A stretch of DNA of 64,000 nucleotides from Saccopteryx bilineata (Eukaryota; Chordata; Mammalia; Chiroptera; Emballonuridae): NCBI RefSeq assembly GCF_036850765.1, contig NC_089493.1:16431632-16495631 (forward strand), written 5' to 3'. The notes under the pieces are model-generated. The model worked only from the letters and a program-made list of their open reading frames with translations, had not been told where the DNA came from and ran no database searches. Made by a program: the position numbers and the translations under genes. Shown one piece after another: positions 25,082 through 35,898 of the stretch; positions within the stretch are counted from its first letter, which is position 1, and every line of letters starts with the position of its first letter.

Positions 25082-26076
25082 ATGCCGATAAGAAAGAGGA
25101 AATCGAATATTATGGATACAAAAGAAAGAGAGGTAACACAAATAGATGTGGAAAAATCTATGGAGAAAAGACTTAACATATTGGAAGCCTTGGAGCTAAA
25201 TGACAGAGAATTTAAAATAGAAATCTTAAAAATACTCAGAGATATACAAGAAAACACAGAAAGGCAATATAGGGAGAACAGAAAACAACTCAATGAACAC
25301 AAAGAATATATTACCAAGGAAATTGAAACTATAAAAACAAATCAAACAGAAATGAAAAACTCAATTCACGAGCTGAAAAACGAGGTAACAAGCTTAGCTA
25401 ACAGAACAACCCAGATTGAAGATAGGATTAGTGAAATAGAAGACAAACAACTTGAGGCACAACAGAGAGAAGAAGAAAGAGACTCAAAAATAATAAAAAA
25501 TGAGAAAGCCCTACAGGAATTGTCTGACTCCATCAGAAAGAATAACATAAGAATAATAGGTATATCAGAGGGAGAAGAGAAAGAAAATGGAATGGAGAAT
25601 ATACTCAAACAAATAATAGACGAGAACTTCCCAAGCCTGTGGAAGGAACTAAAGCCTCAAATTCAAGAAGCAAACAGAACACCAAGTTTTCTTAACCCCA
25701 ACAAACCCACTCCAAGGCACATCATAATAAAGATGACACAAACCAATGACAAAGAAAAAATTCTCAAGGCAGCCAGGGAAAAGAAGAGTACAACATATAA
25801 AGGAAGGCCTATTAGATTATCATCAGATTTCTCAGCAGAAACTCTACAAGCTAGAAGAGAGTGGACCCCAATATTTAAAGCCCTGAAAGAGAGGAACTTT
25901 CAGCCAAGAATACTATACCCATCAAAGCTATCCTTCAAGTATGAAGGAGATATAAAAACATTCAAAATACAGAAAAGATGAGAGAATTTATCAACAGAAA
26001 GCCCCCACTCCAGGAAATACTAAAGGGGGTTTTCCAACCAGATTCAAAGAACAAAAGAAAACAACACCACAAGTAA
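25082..26076 (+). pseudogene. L1 ORF1 with a C-terminal frameshift
   Basis: The open frame runs 25082-25981 (299 residues). An N-terminal tail precedes a long coiled coil (roughly residues 45-140, rich in E/K/Q/N), an RRM (from about residue 155, with NNIRIIGISEGEE) and most of the C-terminal domain (TPRHIIIKMTQ, RPIRLSSDFS, QPRILYPSKLSF). After TFK the frame shifts at an A-run (25964-25967), apparently by loss of one A. It stops at 25979, while the downstream family-like sequence continues in the next frame to a stop at 26074. About 36 residues are lost. ORF1p binds L1 RNA as a trimer; the effect of the truncation is unknown. Confidence 0.9.
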
Positions 26077-26401
26077 CAGCTCCACCAAGAACACAATAAA
26101 ACCAAACTTAAACTGTGACAACAAAGGAAAAAAAGGGGGGAGAGGATGGAGATTAACAGTAGCAAAGGATGATGAAGTGCAGAAATACTTATAAGATAGG
26201 GTACTACAATGAATATGGTAGGTACCCTTTTCATTACTTAATGGTAACCACCCTTGAAAAAACCATCACAAAAACACTTGACTTAAAAAAGGTAGCAACA
26301 GAGGAAAGAAGTATGCAACACAAACAAACAAAAACAAATGATAGAAAAACAAAAGAGAAGAATCAAACTAGATACAAAACTAACAGAAAGCAATTTATAA
26401 A

Positions 26402-29400
26402 ATGGCAGTAGGGAACCCACAAGTGTCAATAATTACACTAAATGTAAATGGATTAAACTTACCAATAAAATGACACAGAGTAGCAGAATGGATTAAAAAA
26501 GAAAATCCAACTATATGCTGCCTACAAGAAACACATCTAAGCAACAAGGATAAAAACAAATTCAAAGTGAAAGGCTGGAAAACAATACTCCAAGCAAACA
26601 ACACCCAAATAAAAGCAGGCGTAGCAATACTCATATCTAATAATGTTGACTACAAGACAGAAAAAGTACTCAGAGACAAAAATGGTCATTTCATAATGAT
26701 TAAGGGGAAGTTGAATCAAGAAGACAGAACAATCCTTAATATATATGCACCAAACCAAGGAGCACCAAAATATATAAGACAGCTACTTATTGACCTTAAA
26801 ACAAAAACTAACAAAAATACAATCATACTTGGAGACCTCAATACACCGCTGACGGCTCTAGATCGGTCATCCAAACAGAGAATCAATAAAGATATAGTGG
26901 CCTTAAACGAAATACTAGAACACCTGGATATGATAGACATCTACAGGACACTTCATCCCAAAGCGACAGAGTATACATTTTTCTCTAGTGTACATGGAAC
27001 ATTCTCAAGAATTGACCATATGTTGGGCCACAAAGACAATATCAGCAAATTTAGAAAAATTGAAATTGTACCAAGCATATTTTCTGATCATAAAGCCTTG
27101 AAACTAGAATTCAACTGCAAAAAAGAGGGGGAAAAACCCACAAAAATGTGGAAACTAAACAACACACTTCTAAAAAATGAATGGGTCAAAGAAGAAATAA
27201 GCGCAGAAATCAAAAGATATATACAGACAAATGAAAATGAAAATACGACATATCAGAATATCTGGGATGCAGCAAAAGCAGTAATAAGAGGAAAGTTCAT
27301 ATCACTTCAGGCCTATATGAACAAACAAGAGAGAGCCAAAGTAAACCACTTAACTTCACACCTTAAGGAACTAGAAAAAGAAGAACAAAGACAACCCAAA
27401 ACCAGCCGAAGAAAGGAGATAATAAAAATCAGAGCAGAAATAAATGAAATAGAGAACAGAAAAACTATAGAAAAAATCAATAAAACAAGGAGCTGGTTCT
27501 TTGAAAAGATCAACAAAATTGACAAACCCTTGGCAAGACTCACCAAGGAAAAAAGGCACAGGACTCAAATAAATAAAATCCAAAATGAAAGAGGAGAGAT
27601 CACCACAGACATCATAGATATACAAAGAATTATTGTAGAATACTATGAAAAATTATATGCCACCAAATACAACAATCTAGAAGAAATGGATAAATTCCTA
27701 GAACAATACAACCTTCCTAGACTGAGTCATGAAGAAGCAGAAAGCCTAAACAGACCAATCAGCAGGGAGGAAATAGAAAAAACTATTAAAAACCTCCCCA
27801 AAAATAAAAGTCCAGGCCCAGACGGTTATACTAGTGAATTCTATCAAACATTCAAAGAAGACTTGGTTCCTATTCTACTCAAAGTCTTCCAAAAAATTGA
27901 AGAAGAAGCAATACTTCCAAACACATTTTATGAGGCCAACATAACCCTCATACCAAAACCTGGCAAGGATGGCACAAAGAAAGAAAACTACAGACCAATA
28001 TCTCTAATGAATACAGATACTAAAATACTAAACAAAATACTGGCAAACCGAATACAACAACATATTAAAAAAATAATACATCATGATCAAGTGGGATTCA
28101 TCCCAGAATCTCAAGGATGGTTCAACATACGCAAAACGGTTAACGCAATACACCATATCAACAAAACAAAGAACAAAAACCACATGATCTTATCAATAGA
28201 TGCAGAAAAGGCTTTTGATAAAATACAACACAATTTTATGTTTAAGACTCTCAACAAAATGGGTATAGAAGGAAAATATCTCAACATGATAAAGGCCATA
28301 TATGATAAACCATCAGCCAACATCCTATTAAACGGCATAAAACTGAGGACTTTCTACCTTAAATCAGGAACAAGACAGGGTTGTCCACTCTCTCCACTCT
28401 TATTCAACGTGGTGCTAGAAGTTCTGGCCAGAGCAATCAGACAAGACAAAGAAATAAAAGGCATCCATATCGGAAAAGAAGAAGTAAAGCTATCACTTTT
28501 TGCTGATGATATGATCCTATACATCGAAAACCCGAAGGACTCCACAAAAAGATTATTAGAAACAATAAACCAATACAGTAAGGTCGCAGGATACAAAATT
28601 AACATACAAAAGTCCATAGCCTTTCTATATGCCAACAATGAAATATTAGAAAACGAACTCAAAAAAATAATCCCCTTCACGATTGCAACAAAAAAAATAA
28701 AATACCTAGGAATAAACATAACAAAGAACGTAAAGGACCTATATAATGAAAATTACAAAGCATTGTTAAGGGAAATCGAAAAAGATACAATGAGATGGAA
28801 AAATATTTCTTGTTCTTGGATAGGAAGAATAAATATAACCAAAATGGCCATATTACCCAAAGCAATATACAAATTTAATGCAATTCCCATCAAAATCCCT
28901 ATGAGATTTTTTAAAGAAATGGAACAAAAAATCATCAGATTTATATGGAACTATAAAAAACCCCGAATAGCCAAAACAATCCTAAGGAAAAAGAATGAAG
29001 CTGGGGGCATTAAAATACCTGACTTTAAACTATATTATAGGGCCACGATAATCAAAACAGCATGGTATTGGCAAAAAAATAGACACTCAGACCAATGGAA
29101 CAGAATAGAAAGCCCAGAAATAAAACCACATATATATGGTCAAATAATCTTTGATAAAGGGGCCAACAACACACAATGGAGAAAAGAAAGCCTCTTCAAC
29201 AAATGGTGTTGGGAAAACTGGAAAGCCACATGCAAAAGAATGAAACTCGACTACAACCTGTCCCCGTGTACTAAAATTAATTCAAAATGGATCAAAGACC
29301 TAAATATAAGACCTGAAACAATAAAGTACATAGAAGAAGACATAGGTACTAAAACCATGGACCTGGGTTTTAAAGAACATTTTATGAACTTGACTCCAAT

Positions 29401-30229
29401 GGCAAGAGAAGTGAAGGCAAAGATAAATGAATGGGACTACATCAGAATTAAAAGTTTTTGCTCAGCAAGAGAAACTGATATCAAAATAAACAGACAGCCA
29501 ACTATATGGCAACTGATATTTTCAAACGACAGCTCAGATAAGGGCCTAATATCCAAAATTTACAAAGAACTCATAAAACTCAACAACAAACAAACAAGCA
29601 ATCCAATAAAAAAATGGGAAGAGGACATGGACAGACACTTCTCCCAGGAAGAGATACAAATGGCCAACAGATATATGAAAAGAAGCTCAGCTTCATTAGT
29701 TATTAGAGAAATGCAAATCAAAACTACAATGAGATACCACCTCACTCCTGTTAGATTAGCTCTTATCAACAAGACGGGTAATAGCAAATGTTGGAGAGGC
29801 TGTGGAGAAAAAGGAACCCTCATTCACTGTTGGTGGGACTGTAAAGTAGTACAACCATTATGGAGGAAAGTATGGTGGTTCCTCAAAAAACTGCAAATAG
29901 AACTACCTTATGATCCAGCAATCCCTCTACTGGGTATATACCCCAAAACCTCAGAAACATTGATACGTGAAGACACATGTAGCCCCATGTTCATTGCAGC
30001 ACTGTTCACAGTGGCCAAGACATGGAAACAACCAAAAAGCCCTTTAATAGAAGACTGGATAAAGAAGATGTGGCACATATACACTATGGAATACTACTCA
30101 GCCATAAGAAATGATGACATCAGATCATTTACAGCAAAATGGTGGGATCTTGATAACATTATAAGGAGTGAAATAAGTAAATCAGAAAAAAACAAGAACT
30201 ACATGATTCCATACATTGGTGGAACATAA
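26402..30229 (+). pseudogene. L1 ORF2, open except for a stop at codon 24
   Basis: The family start is the ATG at 26402 ([19 protein letters not shown]). A TGA at 26471-26473 falls where the second-lineage copy has Arg (PIKRHR), consistent with CGA to TGA at a CpG. From 26567 the frame is open for 1,220 residues. The endonuclease retains SRIDHML and SDH; its early Asn and the Glu in CLQETHL lie before Met-26567 and would be lost if translation restarted there. The RT has FADD at 28499-28510. The C-terminal CX3CX7HX4C cluster ([18 protein letters not shown]) is at 29789-29842. Only one early stop disables an otherwise well-preserved frame. Confidence 0.94.
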
Positions 30230-30501
30230 AAATGAGACTAAGAGACATGGACAAGAGTGTGGTGGTTACCAAGGGTGGGGGGGGGGAGGACATGGGAGGG
30301 AGGGAGGGAGAGAGTTAGGGGGAGGGGGAGGGGCACAGAGAACTAGATGGAGGGTGACGGAGGACAATCTGACTTTGGGCGAGGGGTTTGCAACATAATT
30401 TGATGACAAAATAACCTAGACATGTTTTCTTTGAATATATGTACCCTGATTTATTAATGTCATCCCATTACCATTAATAAAAATTTATTAAAAAAAAAAA
30501 A
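30230..30501 (+). other. L1 3'UTR with G-rich tract and poly-A
   Basis: A polypurine, G-rich tract at 30272-30335 has many runs of three or more G and could fold into a G-quadruplex, a known feature of mammalian L1 3'UTRs. A conserved tail ('ttgaatatatgtaccctgat') and A-run follow. The L1 polyadenylation signal is likely AATAAA at 30476-30481. Confidence 0.8.
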
Positions 30502-30516
30502 AAGAATAAAATAACT
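30502..30516 (+). repeat. Target-site duplication of the sense L1, right copy
   Basis: Identical to 22711-22725. After it the older antisense L1 5'UTR resumes, so removing the insertion restores a continuous older element. Confidence 0.95.
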
Positions 30517-32446
30517 TGTTTGTAAATGATGGTCAAATGAATGCTATAGTGAAAGAGAAAATAAGAAAATAAGAAAAAGAAAAAAATACACTGAAATTGA
30601 AAATTCTATTATATTATGTGGAACAAACTACATAGAATGAAGAGTCAGAGTTGGGGAAATGCTAATGAGGTAAAAAGCATAGTAAAAAGCACACAAAATG
30701 CTGCAAAGAATAAAATCTGAGTCCAAAATAAAATAATTTGTTTATGAGTGGGAATCCAATTAGAGGTAAAGTGAAAGAAAAAAAGAAACCAATAGAAAGG
30801 GAGAAAAAAAAGGGGGAGTTAAGGTTTTTGGAATGTAACCCTCATAGAGAGAAAAACAATGAATGGAACATGTAACACCTATGGGTAATGAAGTTCAGAA
30901 TGAAAAATAAAGAATAAACCAGAAAGAGGATAAAATGGCCAAGGCAGAAGAAAAAAAAAGATTAAAAATGAAGGAGAAAAAAAAATGAGAAAAGTTATAG
31001 ACTTTGGATTTTTCCTGATTTTGAGAGGTTATCTTCTTTCTTTTCCTTCTTTCTCTTTTTGGCTGGTGGTGCTGTACCCCAGATTCTGCTCCTGTGGCAC
31101 CCTTAAGTAGAGATTTGCAGTTGATGTGTTGTTATGGCAATTACATGAACTAGGCTTCAGTCCCATTGGTAGTCGGGACTTGTTATCATTTGCAGGCTCC
31201 AAAAATAGGAGAGTGTGTTTTCCTGGAGCCTCTCCCAAAGTCTTTCCTTCCTGATCCAGTAGCCCGGGGACCCAGCTGTGAAGTTGCCCATCCCACTGCC
31301 TGGAGAACAAGAGGCTCTAAGAGCCGCCAAATTCCCCCTCTATCCTCACTCAACGCATGGTTCTGGGTACGGTTTTGCCAGCTAGAGCCGCCTGCATAAT
31401 CAGGCAGGGCTGGGAACCAATTGCTATGAGCATCCAGGCATGTCTAGTATGCCTCAGCACTCTGCGGGACTATTCTCCCCAGGTTTTTGCACTTTAAAAC
31501 CTATATAGGCTGGCAGGAAGATGCCCCAGTCACTGCCTGAAGAACAGGAGGTCTTAAAAGCTGCCAAGTCCCTCCTCCAGGTCATTTTAAACATAGCCCT
31601 GTGTATGAAAGCTCTGCTGACCAGAGTCACCAGCTTAAGCAGGCAGGGGGGCGAGCTGACTTCTGGTCAGGCTCCTTTCTAAGGCTCCCCAGGTATGTGT
31701 TTTTTAACCTGTATCGGCTAGCAAGAAGTTGCCCTAGACACTGCCTGCTGAACGACAGGCTCTAAGAACTATCAAGTCTTTCTTCCAGGTTCTCTTAAAT
31801 TGCAGACATGGGAAAGAAGACCTTGTCAGCAAGAGCCGCTTCCAGTGTAAGCCAGCTGGGCAGTAAGCAAACTGTGGGTTAGGCTCCTTCGAGCAATCCC
31901 ATCTGCAGATCTGCTCTCCAGAGACTGCAAGCTGCCTGCACAGCCCTCCTCTCAGCACTTCCCTATTTTTCTTCCCCGGGATTGTGCTTTGTTAGCCTGT
32001 ATGGCTGGTGGAGGTGCCCCTCCCAGACAGGTTTGAGTGTAGGGAAGCCGGCTTTTGCGCACCCTGTGCTGTTGTTTGGAGAGCAGGGACCACACAGAGA
32101 CTCTGGCAACAGCCCACACAGAAGGCCACTGCTGAAAGTCGCTGACCCAGACCCTCTGTCTAGGATCGGGGGCACCCATGCCTGATGCGCCAGGAGGAAC
32201 AGCTCGTATACTGCCTGTGCTTGCTGAATAAGAGACTGGGAGTAAACAAAGTCCACTCCACAAACAAGCTACTTGCCCACCTCTGCCGGGGTCTGCCGCC
32301 AATGTTAGTTCTGTGTGGGTCGAGCCACGGGATCACTGTCTCCTTGACCCAAATGTCCAGTCAGCCCACTGTCTCCGCCCTAGCCCCCGCTTCCTCTCAG
32401 TTCTAAGTGAAATCAGACCTTTCCTGGGTCAGTGAGGGAAGCAGAA
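30517..32446 (-). other. 5'UTR of the old antisense L1
   Basis: Reversed, 30990-31260 aligns with the younger copy's 23880-24120, and the region near 31980-32020 aligns with 23285-23320 ('ggcacctc...ccagccat'). It contains three to four diverged tandem units (see 31260-32040). The short open frames here are shadows. CpGs are mostly lost relative to the younger copy. Confidence 0.82.
31260..32040 (-). repeat. Tandem ~210-290-bp units in the L1 5'UTR
   Basis: A recurring block on the plus strand ('gttgcccatcccactgcctg', 'gatgccccagtcactgcctg', 'gttgccctagacactgcctg') begins at about 31283, 31520 and 31728. A weaker fourth copy lies near 32015 ('aggtgcccctcccagac'). Spacings are ~237, ~208 and ~287. 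The following 'aacaagaggctctaagagcc' type text also recurs. These look like L1 promoter monomers, as known in other mammals. Confidence 0.7.
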
Positions 32447-32448
32447 TA

Positions 32449-32990
32449 CAAATATTGATCAACTTATGACCTATGGAACTTACAACCATTCAGCTTTATG
32501 ACCACAATTGCTAGCCACGACTGCTCTGGGTCTGGCAGCACAAGCGTTGCCCAGCTGGGCTTATGACCAGATTCTGGCAGCACTACCATCTCTGCGTGCA
32601 CTATTTCAACTGTTATCCCAGACTCGGTACAGCAATTTGTGTTTTGTGTCTTAGATATTTTTCATCAAACCTCCCCCAAGATGTCTACCAAGAGGAAATG
32701 GTCTTTGCAAATATTAAACCAGTTGTACTGGTAATGCAGTGTTTTACTTAAACCTGACGAATGTAAAAATAAGAAACAAAGTGGTATAGAGATGATATAA
32801 ATGGCATAAAATGAACAAAGAAAATTTTGATATATAGCAATAATGAAAGAAAATTATGATAAAATATGACTTAAAGATTTTTATAACATCATTTCACAGT
32901 ACTGTACATATAGCCTACTCAACTTAGGACCAAATCGTGTTACGACCGGTCTGATGGAACCAATCGTGGTCATAAGTCAAGCACTAGCTG
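32449..32990. mobile_element. Tigger-like (Tc1/mariner superfamily) nonautonomous transposon
   Basis: A 542-bp element with terminal inverted repeats of about 23 bases (left caaatattgatcaacttatg, right reversed cagctagtgcttgacttatg) and TA on both sides (32447-32448 and 32991-32992). The TA duplication and CA(G/A)-starting ends are diagnostic of Tc1/mariner, probably pogo/Tigger. No transposase frame is present. It sits inside the old L1's 5'UTR, so it moved after that L1 inserted. Confidence 0.85.
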
Positions 32991-33029
32991 TACTCCATTC
33001 TCCGTCCTATTTCCTTCAGATTGGTCTTT

Positions 33030-33222
33030 TTTTTTTAATATATATTTTTAAATTTATTTATTTTAGAGAGGAGAGACAGACAGACAGACAGACAGACAGA
33101 AAGGAGGAGCAGGAAGCATTAACTCCCATATGTGCCTTGACCAGGCAAGCCCAGAATTTTGAACCGGCAACCTCAGTGTTTCCAGGTCGACACTTTATCC
33201 ACTGCACCACCACAGGTCAGGC
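33030..33222 (-). mobile_element. Short CT-rich bat SINE (Rhin-1-like), copy 1
   Basis: Reversed short SINE with landmarks 'atatgtgccttgaccaggca', 'gaaccggcaacctcagtgtt' and 'tatccactgcaccaccacag'. Flanked by near-identical cagattggtctttt/cagattggttttt at 33017 and 33224. It includes a (GACA)n run at about 33077-33100. It lies inside the old antisense L1's 5'UTR. Confidence 0.9.
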
Positions 33223-33395
33223 CCAGATTGGTTTTTATATTCAGCCACCTTTTTGCCTAATCATACCTTTGTTTGGTGTATTTGTATTTAAGATGCTCCT
33301 GGGATTGTTTTCTGTCTCTAGTTGTTGGATTTGTTGAAATTTCAAGGAGAGGTGTCGGGAGCCCCCCTCACAGTGCTATTTCTTTTATGTCACTC

Positions 33396-35430
33396 CTAAA
33401 ATATTTTTATGAGTAAAATTTGAAGAGGAGTTACTCCCTAAAAAAATGGGAAAATGGTGTTGGATCTAGTTATACTGATGTTACAGGTGGTTGATTTATA
33501 GCTTAGAGCTTTAGCACAATCTTTTAAAATTATAAACCTATATGAGAACCTTATTGTATCATTTTGTTTATGTGCTATGAAAGACAGCTTTATTTAGCTC
33601 AAGGTAACCAAACTTACCCTGAAAAGTTTCAGACCTGATATATATATATATATATTGCAAATCTCAATATAAAATAGACTGTATTGAGGTCAACAACAGA
33701 AAATGCATTCTTTGAAAAGTGAAGGTGACAGTTTTTACCCTTGAATAGATATCTATAAATCTTTACATAGGAAGATCTAAATTTCTGTTATATATCTTAA
33801 GCCTATCCATCAACTGATTGCAAATTAACAGACATGCTTTTCATTCCCTCTAAGAGTAAAATCTAACTAGACCATCACAAATTTGCCACAAAAAATGTAA
33901 TATTAAAAATATAGCAATATGGACATGCACACATTAATTATGGAAGTGTAACTTGAAATAATGGAAAGAATTTGAGGTATTTGCATATCTGTATTAAAAA
34001 TTGGAAAACTATTCTGGAAATGTATTCACATAAATAACTCAATAAATTTTAAAGCTTTAAACTCAAAATATGTTTAATGCAGTATCATTTATTTTGGAAA
34101 AATATTAAATAATTTCAATATTCCAATGTAGAAGTATAATTTTCTACGGTATTACACAGTCATTCAATGTTGTATTGCAATATATTTTTAAAAATATCAA
34201 TAATATTTAATCATATAGAAAATTCTTATTATGTAGTGTTAAGTAAAGGAATAGGATGCTAAAACTGGATTTAATGTATAATTACAAGCGTACAAGGAAA
34301 TGAATGAAGGAGAAGTTGACAAACATGTGGCTGAATCCTAGTTTTATTGTAGTGGTTTAAATATAGCTCATTTAATTTATTTATATGACCATTTTTAATG
34401 TATTAATCATGCCTACACACATTTTGTTTACTAACTGAATATGAAACAACCATACTTCTTTATTTAATTACTTCAAAGTTGACTTTTAAAACCTGCTCTA
34501 TTCAATTATTCTTCTCTGTTTATTCAATTATTCTTCTCTGACCTTTGATTAATTCTCAGGAAGATTACATGGCTTTTCTGATCACTTTCAGGTATTAAAA
34601 AGGCCAGTTCAATCTAATAACACAAACATCAATCCCTTCTGGACCTTTAGTCCCTCTAGACTATGTTCTATGTATCTCTTTGTCTGGCTGCTCATTCTAA
34701 TTCTTAAATGTCTCTTTGTAATAAATCAGTAATCTAGTAAGTAAACTGTTTTTCCTGAATTCGATGAGCCACTCTAGCAAATTAATTGAACCCAAGGAGG
34801 AGGTCATAGGAATCCCATATAATAGCCAGTTAGTCAGAAGCATAGGTGATTGGAGACTGATTGGATGGAAGGGACAGTCTTTGGGGACTGAGCCCTTAAT
34901 ATGATGTTATCTCCAGGTAAATAGTGTCAGAATTGAGTTGAATTTATAGGACCCCCCACTCCTCACAGCAAGAATCACAAATATGTTTAGTGTGTGAAAA
35001 GTCCACATTCTAGTGTCAGAAGTGTGGTGATATTTACTGGAGTATTGAGAGTAGAAGAGATAACAGAAGCACTTTTCTTTGTTTGTTTGTTTATCATATG
35101 GAATGTAAAGTGTTTTTCTCTTTCGTTCCATAAAATGTAACAAATTAAAAAATGTAAATGCTGCTGTATTTTATTTTATTATTTTGTTGTTTGTTAGTCT
35201 AATTCCCTCAGGTAGTTGATTATTAAATGACTTAGACTAATTACTAGACCCAAGAAAAATAGCAGAGAATTGTAATCTGAATTAGGAAAACTTACCAAAA
35301 GAATAAGATATTAATGTATTTAAGACATACTGGTTCTCATAAACAAATGATAAAAGATAAACTGAAGCATATTAAAATGTGAAGTTTATATCAGCAAATA
35401 AACTTCATTCAAGTAAGGAACACCAAATAG
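33396..35430. other. AT-rich DNA, nothing assigned
   Basis: No gene or element recognised. There is a short (TA)n at 33637-33655 and a 21-22-base tandem duplication near 34500-34541 ('ttattcaattattcttctct' twice). Confidence 0.5.
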
Positions 35431-35439
35431 GATGTGTTT

Positions 35440-35600
35440 AGGAGCACTCCACCAATAGGACCCCAGGGAGCAGGGTTTTTAAAGAAAAGAGGCAGAAGCA
35501 AAACAAGAAAATTGTTTGATTGGCTGTAGCTTAAATGGTTGCTTTATTTGGAAAACACTCATTGGCTATTTGTGATTGGTTGTTCTTCTTTACCTTAAGG
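35440..35600. promoter_or_regulatory. Cluster of CCAAT boxes, possible old LTR piece
   Basis: One CCAAT on the plus strand ('ccaccaataggacc', about 35450) and three inverted ones ('gattggctgtag' ~35518, 'cattggctattt' ~35571, 'gattggttgttc' ~35587) lie within ~150 bases. Clustered CCAAT boxes are common in LTR U3 regions, but no LTR ends were found. Function is speculative. Confidence 0.3.
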
Positions 35601-35794
35601 CATTCTGGAATTGACTCTGGCTTCTGACTTAGGGTGCTTAAGTAGATTAAGGCAAAAGAGCCAGCACAGTCTAATGCCTCCTTGTTTGGTCATTTTAAAA
35701 CAGACATTGCATTATTTATCTTGACATTCAATTTTATTACCAGTAGAGCCTGTCAAATTTTTGTCCTGATATTAATTTAAAATAAAGATGATTT

Positions 35795-35898
35795 TATATT
35801 GATTTCTACACTTGAAATCTGTATGATTTTATTAACCAACATCACCCTAATAAATTCAATAAAAATAAGTAAAATGTAAAAAAAAAAAAAAAAAAAGG
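35795..35898 (+). mobile_element. L1 3'-end fragment with poly-A
   Basis: The sequence 'tacacttgaaatctgtatga' followed by 'ttttattaaccaacatcacc' and 'aataaattcaataaaaa' is the terminal L1 3'UTR, ending in a run of ~17 A at 35878-35896. A severely 5'-truncated insertion. Confidence 0.75.

Larger units (their letters stand above)
22726..30501 (+). mobile_element. Young full-length L1, lineage A
   Basis: About 7.8 kb: a 5'UTR of 2.36 kb (22726-25081), ORF1, a 325-nt spacer, ORF2, a short G-rich 3'UTR and a poly-A tail. Perfect 15-bp duplications flank it. It is inserted head-to-head in the 5'UTR of the older antisense L1 of the same lineage. Its 5'UTR is still rich in CpG, which argues for a recent insertion. 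ORF1 has a late frameshift and ORF2 an early stop, so this copy is probably not autonomous. Confidence 0.96.
17114..33395 (-). mobile_element. Old full-length antisense L1, lineage A, split by later insertions
   Basis: The 3' end lies near 17114-17160 ('aatagggtgacattgataaa' reversed) and the 5' end near 33395. There 'tcttttatgtcactc' reversed aligns with the start of the younger sense L1 at 22726. The ~7.7 kb of its own sequence is interrupted by a sense L1 (22726-30501), a Tigger-like transposon (32449-32990) and a short SINE (33030-33222). Matches to the younger L1 can be followed through the 5'UTR, for example its 24097-24130 against the reverse of 31000-31035. Both ORFs are broken. The promoter-proximal TGACGTCA and AAATGGCGCC of the young copy are decayed here. 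Confidence 0.9.

Noticed and set aside
28111..28935. Minus-strand frames opposite ORF2
   Set aside because: Shadows of the L1 ORF2 reading frame on the other strand.
33060..33110. Regularly spaced short repeats resembling a CRISPR array
   Set aside because: A simple (GACA)n microsatellite in a SINE; no unique spacers. No CRISPR-like structure exists in the window.
32953..33337. 127-codon plus-strand frame with RQTDRQTDR
   Set aside because: Runs across a reversed short SINE; the repeat residues are translated (GACA)n.
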